A stretch of DNA of 64,000 nt from Legionella steigerwaltii. GTDB lineage: Bacteria > Pseudomonadota > Gammaproteobacteria > Legionellales > Legionellaceae. The translations under genes and the position numbers were made by a program. Where the stretch lies: positions 1 through 64,000 of the forward strand of contig NZ_LNYZ01000003.1 of NCBI RefSeq assembly GCF_001468065.1. Direction: 5' to 3'. The stretch's first letter is position 1, and every line of letters begins with the position of its first letter. Below are positions 1 to 9,044 of this stretch, piece after piece. The notes below the pieces were generated by a model. That model saw only the letters and a list, made by a program, of their open reading frames with translations, made no database searches and had not been told where the DNA came from.

Positions 1-30
1 TAAAATTTTTAGACCCTAGCATCTTAAATC

Positions 31-75
31 TGTTACCTATCAGCCCGGTTTGAAATGTTACCTATCAAACCGGTT
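31..75. repeat. Two near-identical 20-base direct repeats
   Basis: TGTTACCTATCAGCCCGGTT at 31-50 is followed five bases later by a copy at 56-75 that differs at two positions. Such TGTTACCTATC...CCGGT blocks resemble terminal repeats of some integrase-type insertion sequences. No transposase lies on this side, so it may be the edge of an element left of the window, or a remnant. The IS identity is inference. Confidence 0.4.
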
Positions 76-138
76 GCACAAAAACAAAATCATCTCTTCC
101 CCAAAGGGGCGAATTAAAAAAACACTGTCAACAAAAAT

Positions 139-177
139 CGCCTCTCCTGCTTGCGGGAGAGGGCTAGGGTGAGGGTA
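139..177. repeat. Family II palindromic repeat (CCTCTCC type), short copy
   Basis: CCTCTCCTGC and GCGGGAGAGG form a hairpin, followed by the GGCTAGGGTGAGGG tail that also appears at 23888-23987. It is one of five dispersed copies in the window and has no coding content. Confidence 0.6.
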
Positions 178-220
178 TTAAATAGTTTTCCTTAGGACGT
201 TTTGTAATCAGGAGCATATA

Positions 221-252
221 AACCCAGATTACGCTGCGCTAATCTGGGCTAC
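221..252. repeat. Family I palindromic repeat, minimal hairpin copy
   Basis: AACCCAGATTACGCTGCG folds against CGCTAATCTGGGCTAC. It is a shortened, diverged version of the GTAGCCTGGGTGCAGCGCAG repeats found elsewhere. It sits just downstream of the licD-like stop and could act as a transcription barrier. Confidence 0.6.
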
Positions 253-278
253 AAAGCTTTCGGGGATAAGAGAATACT

Positions 279-1136
279 TTAGACTATTTCTTCCAGATGT
301 GGGATCAATTCTTTGCAATGTCTCATGACTCTTTGTTCCACTGGAGGTAGCTGCAAATAATCACCATATTGTTGGATCAAAAACGCTTCCGCGTTCTGAG
401 GAATATTAAATTCTTTTGTTTCAAACGCAACCCGTTGTAAAGGATAAATTTCATCTTTTTTAATTAAATTTTTGCCTACGCAATTATAACCTCGTCCTAT
501 ATACGGGCTAAGACTGGAATTCGCTTGATGGATAATTTTTTGCAAACAAAACTCAAGCAGGGGTTTAGGCAAAAATGAGGCGATAACCTTATAGAGGGTA
601 GGATAATGTCCTATTTTTACTTTACTGTATTTAGTGCTTAATAAACGTGAGAGTTTTTTGGCATAGAATTTATATCGCTTACGTTGTTTAGGGTCCACTG
701 GCATGCTGTCGTAGACAAAAACATCAATAAAGATACCTTGAACATATGGCTCATTACCTTTTTCATGCTTTTCAATAAAACGACTGGATCGATCCCTGAT
801 TTTTAAAGGGGTCGCCATATTAAAGTAGCCCGGGTCACTATGGATGGTTTGTAGCCACATCCAACTGGGAACTTCGGCAGGAGCAACACGTAGGAATTGT
901 TCATAGCTGGCGCGTGGCATAGCAATATCCACATCATCATCCCAAGGAATGAATCCTTGATGACGAACAGCGCCTAAAAGAGTGCCTGCGTCAAGCCAAT
1001 AATCCAAATTATGTTTTCTGCAGATGGAATCGATTACTTCAAGCATAGCAAGCATTTTGAACTGTGCTTGACGTAACCTGCCATCATGAAATGCAGTATC
1101 CGCTGAATATGGATTTGAATTTTTTGCTAATGTCAT
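279..1136 (-). CDS. LicD-family phosphotransferase
   Basis: A 285-residue protein of the LicD (FKTN/LicD nucleotidyltransferase-fold) family, whose studied members move phosphocholine from CDP-choline onto surface glycans. The family signature is clear near residues 46-72: LDAGTLLGAVRHQGFIPWDD, with the DDDVD acidic cluster expected to bind metal and nucleotide. There is no signal peptide or membrane segment, so it should act in the cytoplasm. Its neighbours do not form a glycan cluster, so the acceptor is unknown. In Legionella, LPS decoration or modification of a host target are both possible. Family assignment is firm; substrate is inference. Confidence 0.85.
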   Translation of the reverse strand: MTLAKNSNPYSADTAFHDGRLRQAQFKMLAMLEVIDSICRKHNLDYWLDAGTLLGAVRHQGFIPWDDDVDIAMPRASYEQFLRVAPAEVPSWMWLQTIHSDPGYFNMATPLKIRDRSSRFIEKHEKGNEPYVQGIFIDVFVYDSMPVDPKQRKRYKFYAKKLSRLLSTKYSKVKIGHYPTLYKVIASFLPKPLLEFCLQKIIHQANSSLSPYIGRGYNCVGKNLIKKDEIYPLQRVAFETKEFNIPQNAEAFLIQQYGDYLQLPPVEQRVMRHCKELIPHLEEIV

Positions 1137-1273
1137 GAATTATTTTTCTTCTTATAATGACAACGGAAGCTATATTAGCAAAATAATTTTGAATCATTAA
1201 CTATTATGGGCAAAAATTTATAGGTAGTGGTTTAAGACATTGTGATTAATGTGAATTGTAAAAGAAGAAACTG

Positions 1274-2755
1274 CTAATGCGATTTAATAGTAGATAATTG
1301 ACTAAAATTCTTCTCCATTTTTTGGGCTCCTGCAGCAGACTCTGTTTGATTAAAAAATCTAAACCTATCCGTTGCAAGATAATGAATAAAACCAACTATG
1401 GGGTAGAGAACAATAAGAGAACACAGCGCTACCCCAATTTCAGCCCAAATGTAATTATAATCTCGATGAATATCAAGTAATTTTTTATTATCTTTCAAGG
1501 CTTCTTTGCAGTATTCATTGCAGTCTATTAAAGCTTTTCTTTGGTCTTGGGAAGGCATCATAGCGGCTTGATATGTTTTCTGTCTTAAGTTGCGGGCCCA
1601 AGCACAAAGTTGTTCTCCTTCTAATTCTTGAGGCGTGTTCTTCAGGGATTTTCCTTTATTTTCCAAAAGCCTAAAATAGGCATCAATATCATTAAACAGC
1701 TTTTGTTTCTCTAAATCTTCCATAAAAATCGGATAAGGAAAGGTGTTAAGATCAATTTTGTGTTGCTGCAATTTCTCAATACATTGATCGACGGCTTGCC
1801 TCATCAAAGCCAAATTATTCGGCCTAGAGTCTTTTAATGCGGTTAATAGATTAGTTCGCAATTCCCGAGCTAAGTCTTTGTTCCCCAACCAATTTAAATA
1901 GACAAACATGCGATCCAATGGTTCTTGGGATTGGGAGGTGGGGGATATAACTATTTCATCAAGACAAAGGTAATGTAGTATGTTGTTTGATCTTAAATAC
2001 AATAATTGATTAATGTACTTAGGTCTATTTGATTCATTTGCCCAAATCCATTCTAAAAGCTCACATAATGAAAAAACATCATAATTTTCTCGATGGATAG
2101 TTAAATTAGGAATATAACTTGCAAGCCCATAGTCAATAATATTTACTGTAAAAGGCTTTTGTGAGGATTGGGGATCATATTTTATTAAAATATTATCTCC
2201 GTGAAGATCCCTATGGATAATTTTTCTATCAATGAGTTGTTCTTTAATTGCATTCGCCAGCGCTATAGATAGGTCTAATTTTTGTTGTCGGGTTAGAGAA
2301 TATTTGCTTAAAAATCTAGATAGTGTTTGGCCTGGCATTTCTTTCATGACCAAGTAGTTCTGAGTTGGTGCTTTAATATGTAAATGTTCGGCATAACGTG
2401 CAACTTCATACTCACGCAAGGCATTAAGAGGGTCGAGAAATTTTACGACTCGATGTTTGTCTTTAGCTTGGAAGGTATTTGTTTTCCCTTGGCTGATTGT
2501 ACAGGAAATGCGAAATACTGATCCAAACTCCCCTGAGCCAAGTCGCGCTGAGGAGATCATTTCATAAGCGTATCCTTGTTTAAGATTTTTTCTTTGTCTT
2601 GCAAAAACGGTTTGCTGAAATGTGTAAGAAGTGCCGTTATAGGTAAATACTTCATTCGGCTTCCAAATCTCTTTCCCTATGAGACGCTGAGACTCTAGAA
2701 AATCCCAAATCCATTCATTATTTGCAATATTCTGCGAATCAATAATAAGAGGCAT
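1274..2755 (-). CDS. Eukaryotic-like Ser/Thr kinase with C-terminal membrane segment, effector candidate
   Basis: A 493-residue Hanks-type kinase. Visible motifs are a glycine loop GSGEFGSV (73-80), the VVKF lysine (K105), the catalytic loop HRDLHGDN (181-188) and a DYG metal motif (208-210) in place of DFG. All key catalytic residues are present, so it should be active. The kinase domain is followed by about 200 helical residues and one hydrophobic segment near 438-460, leaving a short hydrophilic tail. No bacterial PASTA or sensor domain is present. Legionella exports several such kinases through Dot/Icm, so an effector that inserts into a host membrane is a reasonable guess. No clear ribosome site was seen at the ATG. 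Confidence 0.75.
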   Translation of the reverse strand: MPLIIDSQNIANNEWIWDFLESQRLIGKEIWKPNEVFTYNGTSYTFQQTVFARQRKNLKQGYAYEMISSARLGSGEFGSVFRISCTISQGKTNTFQAKDKHRVVKFLDPLNALREYEVARYAEHLHIKAPTQNYLVMKEMPGQTLSRFLSKYSLTRQQKLDLSIALANAIKEQLIDRKIIHRDLHGDNILIKYDPQSSQKPFTVNIIDYGLASYIPNLTIHRENYDVFSLCELLEWIWANESNRPKYINQLLYLRSNNILHYLCLDEIVISPTSQSQEPLDRMFVYLNWLGNKDLARELRTNLLTALKDSRPNNLALMRQAVDQCIEKLQQHKIDLNTFPYPIFMEDLEKQKLFNDIDAYFRLLENKGKSLKNTPQELEGEQLCAWARNLRQKTYQAAMMPSQDQRKALIDCNEYCKEALKDNKKLLDIHRDYNYIWAEIGVALCSLIVLYPIVGFIHYLATDRFRFFNQTESAAGAQKMEKNFSQLSTIKSH

Positions 2756-2872
2756 AATGAAAGGAATAAAATATGGCCAAACTGTATTTTAATTTGTTTT
2801 TCCTGGGATGTATTCTGATTTTACATTTTTGTTATAAACTGAGATTCATTAAACATCGGATAAGGAATAATC

Positions 2873-4270
2873 ATGGTACAGCTATTTACGGATATTGGTC
2901 CAATGTTGCTTCAATATAAAGCAGCCAACACCCAAGGTCGACATACCATGATGCTGGATAAAATGGCTGACATCAAAAAGCTTTCGGGTAAAGTGACTCA
3001 TAAGAGTCAAGTAAAGACGCATTATGTGGTGTTGGCTTATGCAGCGACGTTAATTAACTACGCGGATGTATTACACCGTATTGAGAATCAACAGTATTTT
3101 GAGGTTTTGTTCGATTTTTACGGTATGGAGATGGATGAAGAATTAAGTGCTTGGTTTGAGTTTGGTAAAACTCCAGGGCAGATGAGATTGAAACATCCAC
3201 TTCATGAGTATACGTTAGAGATTTGGGAAAAATTTCGTACAGCACAAAAGAAACACTTGGAGAAAACGAACAAATCTCATCTTTTTAATTTGGATCAGCT
3301 TGATATTTCTCATCCCCCCGCGAATCAATTATATCCTATTCAGATTCAAATGGGGGGAAAGCTTGAAAATGAAGCGGTAGATAGAATTAATGTTGATGCA
3401 CAAGGACGAATTCGCTTTGCAAAGCATCACGGTTTTTATCTATTGCCAGGGGGCGGGATGCTCGAAATAACCAACGTCGCCAAAGTCGATGATTGGGAGC
3501 GAAAAATGTTGGAGGAGCATCTGGAGGAAGAGCATGCGAATCTTTTTATAAAAGCTGCCGAACTCTATGATCAAGTAACTCCAGATGATTTTAATGCCGC
3601 ATTAGCAAAAGCGTTTTCAAGCAAGCAAGCACAATCATTAGATCCTGAGTTATGCGGTTGGTTACAAGAACAAATTTTAACAGAAGGAAATAATTCGACT
3701 CATTTACACAAGATAGTAGTTGAACTGGATCGTCAAATAGAAGCAGCGAAGAGGAGTCTACGAGATAGCTTTGGGGAATCTAAAGAAAGGCAAGTGACGA
3801 ATCAAAATACGCTTAAGTCACTGATTGAATTACGTGCCATGGTGCAAGTTAAGCCATTTGAATTGACTCCGTTATTTATTGACGCATTTGCCTATCTAAA
3901 GAAAAATACTCTTTGTGTTGATATTCAGCAGTATTTGGATACCCGAGTACTAGGTGGTTCGCAAACATCGCACACTTTTATCATGAAGGGACAGCCTTTA
4001 GAGGATTGGTTTGCAGCGAAATTTAAGGGTGTTGATGGTGAATTTGGCGATGATATTTCAGGATCTGAAATTGAACGATTGACCTTATTAGAAGCATTGA
4101 GTAAGTTTAGAAAAATCAAATTTTCTCACTTATTAATTGGACTCGCTGCTTATGAAGAATGCCTTGATAATGGAACATTACTTGTGGAAAATATCTGGGA
4201 TGAGGCTCGATTTGAACAGGTTCGTAAGGTGATACTTGAGGAGGCTGTCAATTTTTCTGTTGCTTTGTAG
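2873..4270 (+). CDS. Unknown 465-residue protein
   Basis: I do not recognise this family. The protein is soluble, with no signal peptide or membrane segment, and is rich in charged helical stretches; residues about 220-330 look like helical bundle or coiled coil. A small glycine patch (LLPGGGMLEI, about 192-201) lies in the middle. It stands alone between the divergent kinase gene and the uracil-DNA glycosylase. Its TAG stop codon is the TAG of the palindromic repeat that begins at its last codon, so the repeat may have trimmed or replaced the original C-terminus. A Legionella-specific orphan is likely. Confidence 0.6.
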   Translation: MVQLFTDIGPMLLQYKAANTQGRHTMMLDKMADIKKLSGKVTHKSQVKTHYVVLAYAATLINYADVLHRIENQQYFEVLFDFYGMEMDEELSAWFEFGKTPGQMRLKHPLHEYTLEIWEKFRTAQKKHLEKTNKSHLFNLDQLDISHPPANQLYPIQIQMGGKLENEAVDRINVDAQGRIRFAKHHGFYLLPGGGMLEITNVAKVDDWERKMLEEHLEEEHANLFIKAAELYDQVTPDDFNAALAKAFSSKQAQSLDPELCGWLQEQILTEGNNSTHLHKIVVELDRQIEAAKRSLRDSFGESKERQVTNQNTLKSLIELRAMVQVKPFELTPLFIDAFAYLKKNTLCVDIQQYLDTRVLGGSQTSHTFIMKGQPLEDWFAAKFKGVDGEFGDDISGSEIERLTLLEALSKFRKIKFSHLLIGLAAYEECLDNGTLLVENIWDEARFEQVRKVILEEAVNFSVAL

Positions 4271-4365
4271 CCTGGGTGAAGCGCAGCGTAACCCGGGATT
4301 GTTCTCCTCATCTCAATGACGGAGTTCCAGAAACCCCGGGTTACGCTGCGCTTCACCCAGGCTAC
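4267..4365. repeat. Family I palindromic repeat, full copy
   Basis: GTAGCCTGGGTGAAGCGCAG starts the element and its reverse complement CTGCGCTTCACCCAGGCTAC ends it, with a variable centre. The first TAG is the stop codon of the preceding gene. The long stem could end transcription from either side. Confidence 0.85.
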
Positions 4366-4474
4366 AAGATGGTTGGTAATTTTTTAATACAGTAAGCATT
4401 GATTTATCAAAAATTAAAAACGAAAATAACCGTCCAACTTTTCTCTAGCAATTATTGTGTGAAATGAGCTTCCT

Positions 4475-5113
4475 ATGTCAGACGTTTTAAATCGTTATTA
4501 TCTACAAGCTATGGGAATCGATCTCTGGGAGATGCGTAGCCCGCACGCTTCGTGTGAGCAAGGATTATCCACTTTGGCTAAAGAAGTGGCTGCATGCACT
4601 CGATGTTCTTTACATAAAACCCGAACCCAAACCGTTTTTTTTCGTGGCAGTCCAAACGCAAAATTGATGATTATTGGTGAAGCCCCTGGTTTTTATGAGG
4701 ATCAACAAGGGTTGCCTTTTGTAGGAAAAGCAGGAAGTTTATTAAATCAAATGTTGCAGAGCATTGAGATGATTGAAAAAGATGTCTACATTGCTAATGT
4801 TTTGAAATGCAGGCCACCAAATAACAGGGATCCTCAGTTGGATGAAATTGCTCAATGCAGCGCTTATCTTGCGCGGCAAATCGAGCTGATTCAACCGCAT
4901 TTGATTTTAGCTTTAGGACGTTTTGCGGGTCAATTTTTACTGAATAAACCACTGGCTCTGAAACAATTGCGTAATACACTCCATCATTATAATAATATCC
5001 CTTTTATTGTAAGCTATCATCCTGCTTATCTTTTACGAAATCCTGCCGATAAGAAAAAAGCATATCTTGATCTATTAACAGTAAAAAAAATGTTAGTAGA
5101 AAAAGGTAGCTAA
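4475..5113 (+). CDS. Family 4 uracil-DNA glycosylase (iron-sulfur)
   Basis: A 212-residue protein that removes uracil from DNA at the first step of base excision repair. Motif 1 is GEAPG (68-72), and PFVGKAG (81-87) follows. Motif 2 is HPAY (182-185). Four cysteines suited to a 4Fe-4S cluster are C41, C44, C112 and C128. Length fits the family, with a short N-terminal extension of about 30 residues that lacks motifs. It stands as a single gene, with a palindromic repeat upstream that separates it from the previous gene. Confidence 0.9.
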   Translation: MSDVLNRYYLQAMGIDLWEMRSPHASCEQGLSTLAKEVAACTRCSLHKTRTQTVFFRGSPNAKLMIIGEAPGFYEDQQGLPFVGKAGSLLNQMLQSIEMIEKDVYIANVLKCRPPNNRDPQLDEIAQCSAYLARQIELIQPHLILALGRFAGQFLLNKPLALKQLRNTLHHYNNIPFIVSYHPAYLLRNPADKKKAYLDLLTVKKMLVEKGS

Positions 5114-5234
5114 AAATTTTTTGTACAAAAAAATCCATATTTGATACGTATTTTTACGTATTGATGCAATTTAAATACGTTTTTATACTATAAGTAGATT
5201 CAATACTTATTAGAAGCCACGTATAGGAGAGAGA

Positions 5235-6005
5235 ATGATGAATCAGCCTAAACGTATTTTTATTGTCGGACTACCTGGCGTTGGTAAAGGCTTGTTCGCA
5301 AAACTTTTGGCTGAAAAACTTGGCTGGCAGTTTATCGACGCCGATCTTGGAATAGAATATCATGTTGGACGTACTTTGAATGAAATTTTTGATGCAAAGG
5401 GCCAAAAAGATTTTTATCAATGCCAAAAAAATATATTGAAAGAACTGCAAGCTAAAGAACATATTGTAGCAACCACCGATGCAAGCATTATCTGTAATGA
5501 AGCAATTCGACAATTGTTGTCTTCAGAGTTTGTCGTTTTTTTACAAGTAAATACTGCGATACAAATAGGACGAATTTCGCGAAATCCTTTGCCATTATTA
5601 ACTACTGATCTCAAAACTTTTTTTGATACGCTTCACATGGAACGTGATCAATTATTCGAAAATGTAGCGACTATCTCTCTTGATACCAATGATAATGCAT
5701 TGGAAGAACATGTATCTTACACACTGAAACGGGTCACTGAAAACAAAACAGAAGAACCCAAACCAGTCCTATTAAATGAAAAGGATATGGTTCTGTTTCA
5801 TAAATCGTCTCATTTACCTATTCGTTTATCAGAACAACAAGCAGTCTGTCTCAGATTACTTGCGCAAGGAAAAAGTTCTAAAGAAATTGCACGGGATATG
5901 AATATTTCATATAGAACTGTTGAAGGTACTTTAGCTAAGACAATGGAATTATTGGGCTGTTCTTCCAGTAAGGAACTGATTGTTTTATATCATGATAAGC
6001 CTTGA
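5235..6005 (+). CDS. Shikimate-kinase-like domain fused to LuxR-type HTH
   Basis: A 256-residue two-domain protein. Residues 1-165 follow the shikimate kinase/AAA small-kinase pattern: P-loop GLPGVGKG (12-19), FIDADLGIE resembling the shikimate kinase DxD region, and a lid-like arginine stretch. The P-loop has Gly where most such kinases have Ser or Thr after the lysine. Residues 198-256 are a LuxR/FixJ four-helix DNA-binding domain (LSEQQAVCLRLLAQGKSSKE region). This suggests a transcription factor that senses a nucleotide or small metabolite rather than a pathway enzyme; no aro genes are nearby. A GGAGAG ribosome site precedes the paired ATG codons. Domains are clear; the ligand is unknown. 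Confidence 0.75.
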   Translation: MMNQPKRIFIVGLPGVGKGLFAKLLAEKLGWQFIDADLGIEYHVGRTLNEIFDAKGQKDFYQCQKNILKELQAKEHIVATTDASIICNEAIRQLLSSEFVVFLQVNTAIQIGRISRNPLPLLTTDLKTFFDTLHMERDQLFENVATISLDTNDNALEEHVSYTLKRVTENKTEEPKPVLLNEKDMVLFHKSSHLPIRLSEQQAVCLRLLAQGKSSKEIARDMNISYRTVEGTLAKTMELLGCSSSKELIVLYHDKP

Positions 6006-6119
6006 CCAGGACTTACTCACTTCTCTAGTTGTAGTTTAGAACAAGCAAAACTCGAATTTGCACCCAGACTACTTTTATTCTCAAGGATATTGTAAATGGA
6101 GTTAACGCAAGGAATACTA

Positions 6120-6437
6120 TTAAATATTGATGTAAATAAATAATGACCATGCAATGGTGCAACCCCAAGTTAACCACATGGATAGATTATATCTTTGCGA
6201 AAAATAACATATCCAACCAGCAATTAAACTGAGTATCAGCTCAATTGGAAATAACATGAGCATCATTACGGCTAAGGAGCTCAGTATACCATTACACGAA
6301 GTGGGCATATCACAAGCCATAGGAGCCATCATAAATCCCAATCCACCCCCTGAAAAAAAGAGAATGGCTCCTCCTATTATGGTAAATAAAATCAGAAACA
6401 GTAAACTGATGCCTTGATTATGCGCGTCATGTTTCAT
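6120..6437 (-). CDS. Small inner-membrane protein, unknown
   Basis: About 105 residues with three or four hydrophobic segments: one straight after the N-terminus (LLFLILFTIIGGAILFF), one in the middle and two toward the C-terminus. The chosen ATG (MKHDAHN) puts a short hydrophilic leader before the first membrane helix. A GTG 33 codons upstream, at 6536, is also open but adds a region unlike a membrane protein start. No family is recognised. It is a single gene between the fusion regulator and the cytochrome. Confidence 0.5.
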   Translation of the reverse strand: MKHDAHNQGISLLFLILFTIIGGAILFFSGGGLGFMMAPMACDMPTSCNGILSSLAVMMLMLFPIELILSLIAGWICYFSQRYNLSMWLTWGCTIAWSLFIYINI

Positions 6438-6579
6438 AATTGAATACGCTTCGCTCTTTATAAAACTTATGTAAAAGGTCAATCTATGTGCAGTATAGTA
6501 GATAAACTCTGTTTTTGACTTTTCAATCTCAGACACTATAGTTGTACGAAACGTTTTCGTTTTATGGGTATATTACAAG

Positions 6580-6602
6580 CTAGGGCTGTAAACAGCCCCT
6601 AG
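6580..6602. repeat. Short palindrome related to family III repeat ends
   Basis: CTAGGGGCTGTTTACAGCCC (minus strand) is a near-perfect hairpin just past the cytochrome gene. Its GGGCTGTTTACA arm matches the ends of the family III elements, so it looks like two terminal repeats joined without a centre. It may also serve as a terminator, though no strong T run follows. Confidence 0.45.
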
Positions 6603-6620
6603 TTCCCTAAGAGTCTCTAT

Positions 6621-6983
6621 TTAGTTTTGCGACATATAATGAATGGCCTGAATAAATGCTTCATCAGAACAATTTTTCTTGGGTACATTGGCTTCCTTAC
6701 ATAAGCCACCATGAGGCATTAATCCTTTGCCACGCTTCATGCTGTATAATAAATAATCCATGGCGGTTTTATATTCTGTAGGATTTTTTTTGGCTTCCAT
6801 TTCAGCATTTTTAAAGTGTATATCCCATGCTTTTTTATCAAAAGCAGCTGGAGCTTTTATTCCAGTAGCAAATTGAGGTGCATGACAACTCTTACACGAT
6901 ATTTGATAGGTCGATTTACCCAAATCATCAGCAAAAACTGATGTATGAAACACAAACAATAAAGCAATCCATAGTTTTTTCAT
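6621..6983 (-). CDS. Periplasmic c-type cytochrome (c5-like)
   Basis: A 120-residue exported haem protein. A signal peptide covers about residues 1-18 (cleavage near VFA-DD). The haem attachment motif CKSCH is at 30-34, and a distal methionine is probable in GKGLMPHGG. Two further cysteines near the C-terminus (CKEANVPKKNC) could form a disulfide, as in cytochrome c5 proteins. It would carry electrons in the periplasm. No oxidase or reductase lies beside it, so the partner cannot be named. Confidence 0.85.
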   Translation of the reverse strand: MKKLWIALLFVFHTSVFADDLGKSTYQISCKSCHAPQFATGIKAPAAFDKKAWDIHFKNAEMEAKKNPTEYKTAMDYLLYSMKRGKGLMPHGGLCKEANVPKKNCSDEAFIQAIHYMSQN

Positions 6984-7164
6984 TTTTTTCCTTATTTGAT
7001 TTGGTTTATTCCTTTAAGCATACTCTAATATTCAATTGACTCAACATCCATGTTCCTTGTCTGTTTTTGTAATTCACCCACTCTATTGAAAATAATACTA
7101 TAATTTATAGCAACACGTTACTTAAATCACCCATCATTGCTGGAAGGACCCAAGGATACTGACT

Positions 7165-8958
7165 ATGAAAGGAACTGAGAGGACTAAGGCTTCAACTCGA
7201 TTACGATCAAAAAATGAATCCACAGCTCCAACGGAGGGCATCATTAAACCTCAGTATGCAATGTATAAGAATCAATTGGATGATTTTTTCTATTATATCA
7301 ATAAATTATATCAAGCAAATCTTGGTAAGATTACTATGGGAATGAGTCCAGCTGTAATAGGAGCTGCCCATTGTGCTTGGCTTTTACAATTAGCTCAATC
7401 ACCTGGGCATTTATTGGCATTGGCTTTTTATCATCTCATACATACCGATGAGTTTCTTACTCATCTGCTGTGTGATAAACAACCAGCACAAGGAACAGAC
7501 GTTCGTTTTCACAAAGAAAATTGGCAATTGATGCCATGGCGTTTTTATGCTGAAGTTTTTCTTCAAAGTGAAGAATGGTGGGGCTATGCAACACGGAAAG
7601 TTCCTGGCCTTTCTAGTCGAGCAGAGCGTACTGTTTCATTTTGTATTCGTCAGTTACTTGATGCCTTATCACCTTCCAATTTTGTAATGACCAATCCTGA
7701 TCTGTTTTATGAAACAATTCGCTCAGGTGGTGTCAATTTAATTCAAGGTACAGAGGTTGCGTTTGAACATACTTTAAGACGATTGGCTGGCTTGCCTCCT
7801 CCAGGTGCTGGAAAGTTCAAACCAGGAAAAAATGTTGCAATTACCCCTGGGAAGGTCGTATTTACTAACCATTTGATTGAATTAATTCAATATGAACCCC
7901 AAACAGAAACTGTTTTTAAAGAGCCAATACTTATATTACCTGCATGGATAATGAAATATTATATTTTGGATTTATCCCCTGGAAATTCGCTAGTTAAATG
8001 GCTTGTTGGACAGGGGCATACTGTTTTCATCGTCTCATGGCGCAATCCGGATGAGAAGGACAGTGATTTAGGAATGGATGATTATTATCGTCAAGGTGCA
8101 ATGGCCGCAATCGATGCAGTGAGTGCTATTTTACCTAAGAGCAAAATTCATTTAATGGGATATTGTCTTGGAGGAACTTTAGCGATGATTACCGCTGCTG
8201 CAATGGCGCGAGATAAAGATCATCGACTTAAAAGTCTTTCGCTTTTGGCCGCTCAAGGAGATTTTACAAAAGCAGGTGAGCTTATGCTGTTCATTACAGA
8301 GAGTGAAATAGCATTTCTCAAAAATATGATGTGGGAAAAAGGCTATCTTGATCCCAAACACATGGCTGGTTCTTTTCAAATGTTACGTACTTATGATTTG
8401 ATTTGGTCAAAAATGATTGATGATTATATGACCGGTAAAAAGCGCGGGATGATAGACCTGCTTGCTTGGAATGCTGATGCAACGCGTATGCCTTATAAAA
8501 TGCATACGGAATATCTTGAAAAACTATTTTTGCAAAATGATTTTTCTGAGGGACATTTTCGCGTCGAAGAAGAGGTTGTAGCTCCTAAAAATGTTCATTT
8601 ACCTATTTTTGCAGTAAGCACAGAACATGACCATATTGCGCCTTGGGAATCTGTATACAAAATCCATCTGATGATGCATTCGGATATTACCTTTGTGTTG
8701 GCAAGTGGTGGTCACAACGCAGGAATTGTCAGTGAACCCAATCATCCTGGGCGTTATTATTCTATTCTGGAAAGTAAAAAGAAAATGCCTTATATGGGGC
8801 CAAAGAAATGGATAACTAAAGCAAAAAAAAGAGATGGCTCTTGGTGGCTTGCATGGCATGATTGGTTGGTCAACAACAGTTCACAAAGGCTTGTTTCACC
8901 TCCTCATCTTGCTTCATCGTTACCCTCTGCTCCAGGAAAGTATGTGTTGCAGAAATAA
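7165..8958 (+). CDS. phaC: Poly(3-hydroxyalkanoate) synthase, class I-like
   Basis: A 597-residue PHA synthase that polymerises hydroxyacyl-CoA into storage granules. The lipase-like box GYCLGG holds the catalytic cysteine C334; the partners are D489 (in TEHDHIAPW) and H517 (in GGHNAGIV). A single-subunit enzyme of this length fits class I, which normally uses short-chain substrates such as 3-hydroxybutyryl-CoA. The typical N-terminal domain is present. It has no phasin or phaB next to it; a PhaB-type reductase (59728) and a PHA depolymerase (56844) lie about 50 kb away. An AGGACCC sequence upstream may be the ribosome site. Confidence 0.93.
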   Translation: MKGTERTKASTRLRSKNESTAPTEGIIKPQYAMYKNQLDDFFYYINKLYQANLGKITMGMSPAVIGAAHCAWLLQLAQSPGHLLALAFYHLIHTDEFLTHLLCDKQPAQGTDVRFHKENWQLMPWRFYAEVFLQSEEWWGYATRKVPGLSSRAERTVSFCIRQLLDALSPSNFVMTNPDLFYETIRSGGVNLIQGTEVAFEHTLRRLAGLPPPGAGKFKPGKNVAITPGKVVFTNHLIELIQYEPQTETVFKEPILILPAWIMKYYILDLSPGNSLVKWLVGQGHTVFIVSWRNPDEKDSDLGMDDYYRQGAMAAIDAVSAILPKSKIHLMGYCLGGTLAMITAAAMARDKDHRLKSLSLLAAQGDFTKAGELMLFITESEIAFLKNMMWEKGYLDPKHMAGSFQMLRTYDLIWSKMIDDYMTGKKRGMIDLLAWNADATRMPYKMHTEYLEKLFLQNDFSEGHFRVEEEVVAPKNVHLPIFAVSTEHDHIAPWESVYKIHLMMHSDITFVLASGGHNAGIVSEPNHPGRYYSILESKKKMPYMGPKKWITKAKKRDGSWWLAWHDWLVNNSSQRLVSPPHLASSLPSAPGKYVLQK

Positions 8959-9044
8959 AGTAGCGTCAAATACTTAGCGATAAGATCTTGGTTGCTAAAA
9001 TGGAATGTGTTAAATTTGATTTTTAACACTTTTTTCGGTGCTCT

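Noticed and set aside
4150..4356. Open frame crossing the end of the 465-residue gene and a palindromic repeat
   Set aside because: It is created by the repeat on the opposite strand; the plus-strand gene has the better coding pattern.
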